Shown here: positions 32,151-39,623 of the stretch, one piece after another
How positions within the stretch are numbered: the stretch's first letter is position 1
Layout: each line of letters starts with the position of its first letter
Assembly (NCBI GenBank): GCA_934463455.1
Contig: CAKSJU010000005.1
Location: 1-42,566 of the forward strand
Direction: 5' to 3'
Length of the DNA stretch: 42,566 nt
From: an uncultured Clostridia bacterium
GTDB taxonomy: Bacteria; Bacillota; Clostridia; UBA1381
Made by a program: the position numbers and the translations under genes
Notes under the pieces: generated by a model
Told to the model about the DNA's origin: nothing
Seen by the model: the letters and a program-made list of their open reading frames with translations, nothing else
Database searches by the model: none

Positions 32151-34424
32151 TTGAGCGATTTATTTATAAAAATCCGCCAAAAAATTAAAGATAATTTCTT
32201 TTTTAAAATGTATTTACTGATTTTATTGCCGGTTATTATTATATTGGTATTCATGCTGTTCAGCTCATATTCTTACAGCAAAAACTACAAAGAGCTGCTT
32301 AAAACCGGATATTTGGAAAGATTGGAGTCAATCTGCTCTCAAAACGAAACATCTTTGCAAAATATAACCACAATAATACAAGTTTTATCGGAAAACAAAG
32401 ATTTCATGGAAATTGCAGCCGGTATTAACTCATCGGAAAGAAATTCCGCACAGCTTATATCGAACATTCTTGCCCAGGTAAAAAGCAACAATCAGCTTAT
32501 TGACAGCATAAGCATATATAACAGAAACGGCTCCGCGGTATATTCCGATACCGGGGTGAGTCATGCAAGCAATTATTTTTCTTCTGAATATTGTTATGCT
32601 GAATACCCGAAAAGTTATTGGGAAAATTATTCGGATGAAGCCGATGTAAAAATTCTGCCTCCCTCGCTTGTTTTTGCAGATAACAAGCAAAAAACGGTTA
32701 TTCCGATCGTTTTTACCAATTTCGGAGACATGCCCAAGAGCAATATTGTAACCGTTAACGCAAATCTTGCTAAGCTTATATCACATTCAAACAGCTCAAA
32801 AATGACCGAAAACAGCGTATTTTTTGTATTAAGCAAGCAAAACAGAAACGTTTTTAATGAGAACAATGATTTCAATATGAAGCTCGGCAATAATTTTTTC
32901 ACCGAAGTGAATAAAAAGCAGGTAACAAGCTTCGATTGCCGCATTGACGGCAAAAGATCGCTTGTTATGTCCTATTCTCCCGGCGACTCCATACTCGGTT
33001 ATTCCTATATCGCCATAGTTCCCTATTCTGATATAAACAGCCGCGCTTCGAAGCTTACATATCTAATGATAATCGTTGGTATATTTGTTCTTTTTGCGGT
33101 GCTTTCGGGAGTGTATTTCAGTGCAAAAAAGATTTATACCCCTATCGAAGACCTTGCGTCCATGTTTGAACAAAACAATTCAAAAAGAGACGGAAACACT
33201 CTGCACAGACTTCATTCCTCAATTCAGGAAACTCTTGATGCAAACAATTCACTATACAGCGAATACACAAAGGTACTTCCTCTTGTGCAGGAGCGTTATC
33301 TGATTGAATTGCTTAATTCAAACGAGCACTACACCCAGGACGGAGAGATTCCCGATATACCGATTGATTTTACATACGAATATTTCTGCTCAATTGTTAT
33401 AAAACTCAAACCCACAGATGAGTTTTACAATTTATACAGCAAGGCGGAATATAACGCCATAAAAAGCGGAATCCACAATATTATTCAATCGGAATTTAAT
33501 GAGAAATACGAAGCATATACCATTCCGAGTGAAACCGATACCGTATATGTGCTTTTAAATCTTCCGGATGATACGCAAAGCACTCAAATACTGAATATTG
33601 TTGAAAATTTCCGCAAGGTCATGGATTTCGACAAAAATTATATGACAGTCAACATCGGTATAGGCGGCATATACCGTTATCTTTCCGGGTTAAAAAAATC
33701 GCATCACGAAGCCGTAAACTCCGTTTCAAGCGTTATAGGTCTGCCGCATATAAAAATAAACGGCGCTCAACCGACAATGACATACAATTTCACAATTAAT
33801 GACGAAAATACTCTGCTTAATCATCTGATATTAGGGCGAAGTGAAGAAGCAAAGGAAACTATCGGGAATATTCTTTCAAAAAACATAAACGTTTCCGATA
33901 CTGCGGTTATGCAGCTTTATATACAAATATTAAATGTAATCTTTAAAGTCATGCGAATGAAAAAAATAGATTATGACCCTGAAAACTTCGGAGATTTTCA
34001 CATTATCACCGAAATTATAAAGCAGCCTACGTCACAGGTGCATAACACTGTTATGAATTACATATCCGCAATCACCGGTCATATGGGAACTGCGGCTACA
34101 AAAATAGATATACAAGCTATCATTGCATACATAGAAGACAATTACAACAAGGATTTGGGACTGGAAAGCATTGCGGATAATTTTTCCACTACACCGAAAT
34201 ATCTTTCAAAACTGATAAAAGACAAGCTTGGAGTTAATTTTGTCGATTATCTTGCGGGATTAAGGATTACGGTAGCAAAAATGCTCCTATCCGAAACCGA
34301 TAAATCAATTACCGAGATATTTGAAGAGATTGGATTTAACAACCGAAATACATTTATACGTGCTTTCAAAAAAAGCACGGGGCTTACACCCTCCGAATAC
34401 AGGAAATCAAAAAAGGGGCTGTAA
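32151..34424 (+). CDS. membrane-bound AraC-family regulator with extracytoplasmic sensor
   Basis: About 757 residues: a short cytoplasmic N-terminus, membrane helix one (about 20-40), a large extracytoplasmic sensor domain (about 45-300, Cache-like), membrane helix two (LTYLMIIVGIFVLFAVLSGVYF), a cytoplasmic linker, and a C-terminal double helix-turn-helix of AraC type (IIAYIEDNYNKDLGLESIADNF ... GFNNRNTFIRAFKKSTGLTPSEYR). Such YesN-like one-component regulators usually control neighbouring sugar-uptake genes; here the divergent permeases are the obvious target (inference). Start: TTG at 32151 has GAGGA 11 bases upstream; a GTG at 32142 is only two bases from that site. Confidence 0.88.
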   Translation: MSDLFIKIRQKIKDNFFFKMYLLILLPVIIILVFMLFSSYSYSKNYKELLKTGYLERLESICSQNETSLQNITTIIQVLSENKDFMEIAAGINSSERNSAQLISNILAQVKSNNQLIDSISIYNRNGSAVYSDTGVSHASNYFSSEYCYAEYPKSYWENYSDEADVKILPPSLVFADNKQKTVIPIVFTNFGDMPKSNIVTVNANLAKLISHSNSSKMTENSVFFVLSKQNRNVFNENNDFNMKLGNNFFTEVNKKQVTSFDCRIDGKRSLVMSYSPGDSILGYSYIAIVPYSDINSRASKLTYLMIIVGIFVLFAVLSGVYFSAKKIYTPIEDLASMFEQNNSKRDGNTLHRLHSSIQETLDANNSLYSEYTKVLPLVQERYLIELLNSNEHYTQDGEIPDIPIDFTYEYFCSIVIKLKPTDEFYNLYSKAEYNAIKSGIHNIIQSEFNEKYEAYTIPSETDTVYVLLNLPDDTQSTQILNIVENFRKVMDFDKNYMTVNIGIGGIYRYLSGLKKSHHEAVNSVSSVIGLPHIKINGAQPTMTYNFTINDENTLLNHLILGRSEEAKETIGNILSKNINVSDTAVMQLYIQILNVIFKVMRMKKIDYDPENFGDFHIITEIIKQPTSQVHNTVMNYISAITGHMGTAATKIDIQAIIAYIEDNYNKDLGLESIADNFSTTPKYLSKLIKDKLGVNFVDYLAGLRITVAKMLLSETDKSITEIFEEIGFNNRNTFIRAFKKSTGLTPSEYRKSKKGL

Positions 34425-34438
34425 AAAAAGTCCGGACC

Positions 34439-34549
34439 GCAAAAAGGCATGTGTTACTTGAATAGTATATAATATACAATAATCTGATTTTATAATATAT
34501 GAAAAAATCTCAAAATTTTCGATTTTTATTATATTAAATGCCTTTTTGC
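34439..34549 (+). terminator. inverted-repeat region after the AraC-type gene, possible terminator
   Basis: GCAAAAAGGCAT (34439-34450) and ATGCCTTTTTGC (34538-34549) are exact 12-base inverted repeats around a very AT-rich 87-base interior, which contains another stem AAAAATC/GATTTTT (about 34503-34527). It directly follows the regulator stop. The large loop makes it an unusual terminator; the two ends could also be the termini of a tiny element. Confidence 0.4.
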
Positions 34550-34558
34550 TACGCCCTC

Positions 34559-34872
34559 ACCAAACCGCTCGGAGTACAAGCCGAAGAAAAGTAATCATAG
34601 CACCGATTTTGAAAGACGAATTTTCGCTTTCACTGCGTTAAAATACTCGGTAATCCGTAAAGGATTGCCTCCGTTTTTGCCTTGTGCAATCAAAAAATTC
34701 GTTCTTTCAAAATTCTGCGACCTGAAAAGGATAGAATTTTGAGTAGATTTTAGTGCGGAGGATGCAGAAAGGCTAACGCCTTTCAAAGACGACAAACTGA
34801 AATATGCCGAAATTATACCTTTTCAGGCGGTGTTATGACTACTTATCTTCGGCAGACACCGTCGGGTTTGGT
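34559..34872. mobile_element. MITE-like element with about 45-bp imperfect terminal inverted repeats
   Basis: The left end (34559-34605, beginning ACCAAACCGCTCGG) and the reverse complement of the right end (34828-34872, beginning ACCAAACCCGACGG) match over most of 45 bases, including a 23-base block with only three differences (34581-34603 / 34834-34856). Inside, a second inverted repeat (34606-34624 / 34694-34713, ATTTTGAAAGA) and a small hairpin (34767-34784) add structure. No transposase is encoded and target duplications are not clear. A translated stretch on the plus strand (KYSVIRKGLPPFLPCAIKK) is open for about 40 codons but has no start site. Confidence 0.6.
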
Positions 34873-34909
34873 TTGAACGTTCCGAAACATTTTTTCCTAT
34901 CCCCTCAGG

Positions 34910-34950
34910 AGGCGGTGTACTTTTTATACACCGCCTTGTTTTATTTTTTT
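34910..34950 (+). terminator. strong hairpin terminator between convergent units
   Basis: AGGCGGTGTA (34910-34919) and TACACCGCCT (34927-34936) form a perfect 10-pair stem followed by TGTTTTATTTTTTT on the plus strand. The T tract overlaps the stop codon of the minus-strand lipoprotein gene. It would end plus-strand transcripts from the AraC side; on the minus strand there is no T run behind it. Confidence 0.85.
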
Positions 34951-35447
34951 GCAGCATATTCACATAATTTTTTTGATACCGCCGCTCCGGCTTTTATCAA
35001 AATTTCTTTCTGTGCATCATCGGCACCCGAGCCGGCAGTAACAACCGCCATATACCCGTCTTTATATATGTTCACCGACGGGTAAGCTATAAAAGCCTCA
35101 GAATCATATTCGGTAACCTCCACTGAATCAGCTCTCAATGAATGTTTTCTTTTAAATTCGTCATAAATATCAGACGCGCTTTTCTGCTCGCTTTCAGCAT
35201 ACAATTCAACTATAACGGGATCCTTCCCTATCGGCTGTGAATCATATCTGACAGTTGATTTTATTATACCGTCTTCATAAGATTGTACCGGCTCGTACCC
35301 TAAAAATTCGGTTGCTTCTTCTTTCGTAAACAAATCTCTTGCGTAAAGTCTGCCGACCTCCGTTTGAAGTGCATTTTCTTTTTTTCCGCAGGATGCCGAC
35401 AAAAAAATCATAGAAACAGCCATTACAGCACAAATCAGTTTTCGCAT
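34941..35447 (-). CDS. putative lipoprotein (DUF4358-like)
   Basis: 168 residues. The N-terminus MRKLICAVMAVSMIFLSASCGKK is a lipoprotein signal with lipobox LSAS-C (Cys at about 21). The mature part has FTKEEATEFLGYEP and a segment with Tyr/Ser and charged residues that resembles DUF4358 proteins of Clostridia (moderate confidence). The C-terminal half (VNIYKDGYMAVVTAGSGAD) is beta/alpha. It is 20 bases downstream of prfB and may be co-transcribed. The ATG at 35447 has AAAGGAGC about 8 bases upstream. No function is known. Confidence 0.75.
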   Translation of the reverse strand: MRKLICAVMAVSMIFLSASCGKKENALQTEVGRLYARDLFTKEEATEFLGYEPVQSYEDGIIKSTVRYDSQPIGKDPVIVELYAESEQKSASDIYDEFKRKHSLRADSVEVTEYDSEAFIAYPSVNIYKDGYMAVVTAGSGADDAQKEILIKAGAAVSKKLCEYAAKK

Positions 35448-35467
35448 ATACACCGCTCCTTTTCAGT

Positions 35468-36587
35468 CTATTCCGATAATTGCCCCGTACTCTTAGCTTT
35501 CAAATAAGCATTTATAAATCCGTTTAAATCTCCGTCCATTACCGCTCCGATATTTCCCATTTCAAAGCCGGTACGATGGTCCTTAACAAGATTATAGGGA
35601 TGGAATACATAAGAACGAATTTGACTTCCCCATGCAATTTCCTTTTGAACTCCCTTTATATCTTCAATTTTTTCTTTTTGCTGCTGTTCCGCAATTTCAA
35701 TAAGCTTGGATTTAAGCATACGCATTGCATATTCTCTGTTTTGATGCTGTGAACGCTGAGTCTGACAGGACACTACCACACCTGTCGGAATATGTGTGAT
35801 GCGTATTGCGGAATCGGTTTTATTAATATGCTGACCGCCTGCACCGCTTGACCTGTAAGTATCCACCTTCAAGTCCTCAGGTCTTATATTTATCTCCACA
35901 TCATCATCTATTTCCGGCATAACCTCAATTGATGCAAAAGAAGTATGTCTTCTTCCGGAAGCATCAAACGGCGATATTCTCACCAGACGATGAACTCCTT
36001 TTTCGGATTTTAAATATCCGTATGCGTTAAGTCCGCTTACCATAATCGTTGCACTCTTTACTCCGGCATCGTCTCCCGGCAACATATCCAGCGTAGAAGT
36101 TGTATATCCGTTTTTCTGCGCATACATCTGATACATTCTTATAAGCATCTCACACCAATCCTGTGCCTCTGTTCCGCCTGCACCGGCATGGAAAGTCATT
36201 ATTGCGTTATTCTTATCGTAATTTCCCGAAAGCAATGTTTCAAGAGTCATTTTTTCCAGTCTATCCTTTATATCGGAGCACGTCTTTTTGACATCCGGCA
36301 GCATTGATTCATCGTTTTCTTCATTTGCAAGGTCGATAAGAACAAGCGCATCCTCCCATGAAGATTTTAGTTTCTCATAATTTTCAACCTTATCCTTTAG
36401 CTGCTTTGTTTTTTGCAGCACCTTTTGAGATTTTTCCATATCATCCCAAAATCCTGCCTCCGCACTTTGCGCTTCGAGTTGTTTTACCTCTTCATTTGCT
36501 CCGGCAATGTCAAAGTGAATCCCTCAAATCATTTATGTTATCTTCCAAACCTTGCATTTCCAAACGCATCTGTTCGTATTCTATCAT
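35468..36587 (-). CDS. prfB: peptide chain release factor 2, with programmed +1 frameshift
   Basis: Release factor for UGA/UAA stop codons. The gene starts at ATG 36587 (AAGGATG eight bases upstream), encodes MIEYEQMRLEMQGLEDNI... and reaches an in-frame TGA at 36510-36512 after 25 codons. The context AGGG-ATTCA-CTT-TGA-C (36509-36524) is the known RF2 autoregulatory slippery site: a Shine-Dalgarno-like AGGG, then CTT TGA C, where the ribosome slips by +1 and continues LDIAGANEEVKQ. The full product is 372 residues with the GGQ motif (SGAGGQHINKTDSA) that triggers peptide release. The frameshift senses low RF2 levels. It lies between secA and the lipoprotein gene. Confidence 0.95.
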
Positions 36588-36627
36588 ATAATCACATCCT
36601 TATAACTAAATATTTTTCAGATAATTG

Positions 36628-36665
36628 TAAAATATTTCGGCGGCGAATTTCAATTGCCGCCGAAA
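36628..36665 (-). terminator. terminator of secA
   Basis: On the minus strand TTTCGGCGGC (36656-36665) and GCCGCCGAAA (36635-36644) form a perfect 10-pair stem followed by TATTTT. It sits nine bases after the secA stop, so prfB behind it probably has its own (weak, TTTACA-like) promoter or depends on readthrough. Confidence 0.8.
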
Positions 36666-36673
36666 AGACGTAA

Positions 36674-39394
36674 TTACTGCTTTCCGCAGCAATGCTTATA
36701 CTTCTTTCCGCTCCCGCAGGGGCATGGATCGTTTCTGCCCGGAGTCTTTTTGGCTTTTGAGGGCTGTTTGCCCAACGAGCCGTCATTTCCTGTATCAATC
36801 GGTTTTGCAACCTGTTCACGCTTTATTTCAACACGCGGTTTTGCCGTAAGGACATATCTGACCGTATCACGTTTTATCGAATCCAGCATACCTTCATAAA
36901 GGTCACTGCCGACATTTCTGTACTCAACAACCGGGTCATGCTGACCATATGCTCTCAGACCGATTTCACGCTTAACCTGTTCCATTTCGTCAAGGTGATC
37001 CATCCAAAGAGTATCAACAACACGAAGCATGATTACTCTTTCCAGTTCACGCATATTTTCGCCGAAAATTTCTTCCTGTTCATCATATCTGCGTTCAGCA
37101 ATATCCAAGAGACGTTCCTTCAAATCCGCTCTTGTGATTGTATCCATTTCATCATCATTTACGACAAATTCTCCGAGTGCATTCAAATTATTATTTGCAA
37201 AAGCATTTAATGATTTCAAATCCCAATGCTCCGGAATATCCGATATTCCCACAAAATCATCCAGCGCACTGTCTATTACGGCTTCTATCATTGCTTTTAT
37301 CGTACCGCTTATATCCTGACCGTCCAAAACAGCCTGTCTTTGCTTATAAATAATTTTACGCTGCTCATTCATAACCTCGTCATATTGCAAAACATGCTTA
37401 CGTGAATCAAAGTTTCTGCCCTCAAGGTTTTTCTGTGCGTTCTCTATTGCTTTTGTAAGAATTTTCGCTTCAATAGGCTCATCCTCTTCCAAGCCGAGAC
37501 TGTTAACCATAGTCTTTACTCTGTCCGAGCCGAATATTCTCATAAGGTCGTCCTCAAGAGAAAGATAGAATTTAGAAGCACCGGGGTCTCCCTGACGTCC
37601 GGCACGTCCGCGCAGCTGATTATCTATACGGCGTGATTCGTGCCGCTCCGTTCCGATAATGAACAAGCCGCCCGCATCGCGCACTTCCTGCTGCTCGCCT
37701 TTAAGCTCCTCTTTGAACTTATCGTAAAATTCCTTATATTTTTGTCTTGCATCGATAATTTCTTCATTGTCTGTTTCCGCAAAACCGGTAGCCTCCGCAA
37801 TCAATTCATCCGGCATGCCGAGCTTTACAAGCTCATGCTTCGCCATATATTCTGCATTTCCGCCCAGTATAATATCGGTACCGCGGCCCGCCATGTTTGT
37901 CGCTATTGTAACAGCACCCTTTTTACCTGCCTGTGCTACAATTTCCGCTTCCTTTGCATGGAATTTTGCATTCAAAACCTCATGCTTTATTCCCTCTCTC
38001 TTTAACATTCCCGAGAGAATTTCGGATTTATCGATATTAACCGTTCCGACAAGCACCGGCTGTCCTTTTTCATGACATTCTTTAATCTTTCTTATAACTG
38101 CCTTATATTTACCGTTTTCCGTCTTATATACCGAATCCGGCTCATCAATTCTCGCTATCGGTCTGTTGGTCGGAACCTCCACAACATCAAGATGATATAT
38201 TTCCTGAAATTCCGCTTCCTCGGTAAGGGCTGTACCTGTCATACCCGAAAGCTTTTCATAAAGACGGAAGAAATTCTGGAAGGTTATTGTCGCAAGAGTT
38301 TTGCTTTCGCGTTCAACCGACACACCCTCTTTTGCTTCAATAGCCTGGTGCAATCCGTCGGAATATCTTCTTCCCGGCATGATACGCCCGGTAAATTCGT
38401 CAACTATAAGCACTTCGCCGTCTTTTACTATATACTGCTTATCGCGGTGCATAACGCCGTTCGCTTGCAGTGCCTGATTGATATGATGCTGAATCTTCAT
38501 ATTCTCCGGATCGGACAGGTTTTCTATTCCGAAAGCTCGTTCCGCCTTTTGAATACCGCGGTCGGTAAGTGCTGCCGATTTTGCTTTTTCATCAACTATA
38601 TAGTCACAGTCAACATCCTCATCCAGCTGTTTATCGTCATGCTCGGTAACAACCAATTTTGTAAGACTCTTAACAAATTTATCCGCTGTCGCATAAAGGT
38701 CTGTGGCAGTATCGCCCATTCCCGATATAATAAGCGGTGTTCTTGCCTCGTCTATCAAAATAGAGTCAACCTCGTCCACAATGGCATAATTGTGACCGCG
38801 CTGTACCATCTGCTCTTTATAAATAACCATATTATCACGCAGATAGTCAAATCCCAGCTCGTTGTTTGTTCCGTAGGTTATATCCGAAGCATAAGCCTCC
38901 CGTCTTTCGTCATTATCCATATCATGAATAATAAGTCCTACGGAAAGTCCCAAAAATCTGTAAACCTTTCCCATCCATTCACTGTCTCGCTTTGCAAGGT
39001 AATCGTTGACCGTAACGATATGTACCCCCTTGCCGGTAAGTGCATTCAAATAAGCGGGAAGCGTAGAAACCAAAGTTTTTCCTTCACCTGTTTTCATTTC
39101 GGCAATACGTCCCTGATGAAGAATGATACCGCCGATAACCTGCACCTTAAAATGCTTCATACCAAGCACTCTCCAGCTCGCTTCTCTCATAACAGCGAAT
39201 GCTTCCGGCAAAAGATCATCAAGAGTTTCTCCTTTTTCAAGGCGTTGTTTAAACTCTTCCGTTTTTGCTCTTAACTCTGAGTCGGTCAGCTTTGCCATAT
39301 CGTCTTCAAGAGCAAGTACACTTTCCGCAATCGGCTTAACACGTTTTAACTCTCTTTCGGAATAGCTGCCGAAAATCTTATCAAAAAATCCCAT
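36674..39394 (-). CDS. secA: preprotein translocase ATPase SecA
   Basis: Motor ATPase of the Sec translocon at the cytoplasmic membrane. 906 residues: DEAD-type nucleotide-binding domains (MKTGEGKT, about residues 102-109, and DEVDS), the preprotein cross-linking domain, helical wing and scaffold domains, and a C-terminal zinc tail CPCGSGKKYKHCCG that binds SecB/phospholipid in the family. SRRIDNQLRGRAGRQGD is the diagnostic motif VI. Start at 39394; AAAGG lies 13 bases upstream, longer than usual. Two TATAAT-type -10 boxes lie upstream on the minus strand (39464-39469, 39473-39478), with only weak -35 boxes. Terminator at 36628-36665. Confidence 0.97.
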   Translation of the reverse strand: MGFFDKIFGSYSERELKRVKPIAESVLALEDDMAKLTDSELRAKTEEFKQRLEKGETLDDLLPEAFAVMREASWRVLGMKHFKVQVIGGIILHQGRIAEMKTGEGKTLVSTLPAYLNALTGKGVHIVTVNDYLAKRDSEWMGKVYRFLGLSVGLIIHDMDNDERREAYASDITYGTNNELGFDYLRDNMVIYKEQMVQRGHNYAIVDEVDSILIDEARTPLIISGMGDTATDLYATADKFVKSLTKLVVTEHDDKQLDEDVDCDYIVDEKAKSAALTDRGIQKAERAFGIENLSDPENMKIQHHINQALQANGVMHRDKQYIVKDGEVLIVDEFTGRIMPGRRYSDGLHQAIEAKEGVSVERESKTLATITFQNFFRLYEKLSGMTGTALTEEAEFQEIYHLDVVEVPTNRPIARIDEPDSVYKTENGKYKAVIRKIKECHEKGQPVLVGTVNIDKSEILSGMLKREGIKHEVLNAKFHAKEAEIVAQAGKKGAVTIATNMAGRGTDIILGGNAEYMAKHELVKLGMPDELIAEATGFAETDNEEIIDARQKYKEFYDKFKEELKGEQQEVRDAGGLFIIGTERHESRRIDNQLRGRAGRQGDPGASKFYLSLEDDLMRIFGSDRVKTMVNSLGLEEDEPIEAKILTKAIENAQKNLEGRNFDSRKHVLQYDEVMNEQRKIIYKQRQAVLDGQDISGTIKAMIEAVIDSALDDFVGISDIPEHWDLKSLNAFANNNLNALGEFVVNDDEMDTITRADLKERLLDIAERRYDEQEEIFGENMRELERVIMLRVVDTLWMDHLDEMEQVKREIGLRAYGQHDPVVEYRNVGSDLYEGMLDSIKRDTVRYVLTAKPRVEIKREQVAKPIDTGNDGSLGKQPSKAKKTPGRNDPCPCGSGKKYKHCCGKQ

Positions 39395-39559
39395 TTTGTT
39401 TCCGTAACCTTTCTATTCACTCAAACGAGTGAAATTATATTAAAAAATAATCATAATAACACCATTATATCTATTATAACACACATTTTATAAAATTACC
39501 ACCTTTTTTTAATAAAAATAAGGTAAAGTTTTCTTTTTTTACAACTTATTAATTAATTG

Positions 39560-39588
39560 TTTACTTTTTCGGAAAAATGTAATATAAT
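39560..39588 (+). promoter_or_regulatory. sigma-A promoter of the glycoside hydrolase gene
   Basis: TTTACT (39560-39565), a 17-base spacer and TATAAT (39583-39588), 35 bases before the start codon. The rest of the 229-base divergent gap to secA is AT-rich and has no gene. Confidence 0.65.
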
Positions 39589-39623
39589 AGGAGTATAAAT
39601 TTTTTATAAAGGAGAATAAACGG

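Noticed and set aside
34595..34795. Open 66-codon minus-strand frame inside the MITE-like element
   Set aside because: No ribosome site, and it spans the inner inverted repeats of the element; noncoding is more likely.
34804..35085. Open 93-codon frame on the plus strand
   Set aside because: It runs through the inverted-repeat end, a strong terminator and the antisense of the lipoprotein gene, and has no ribosome site.
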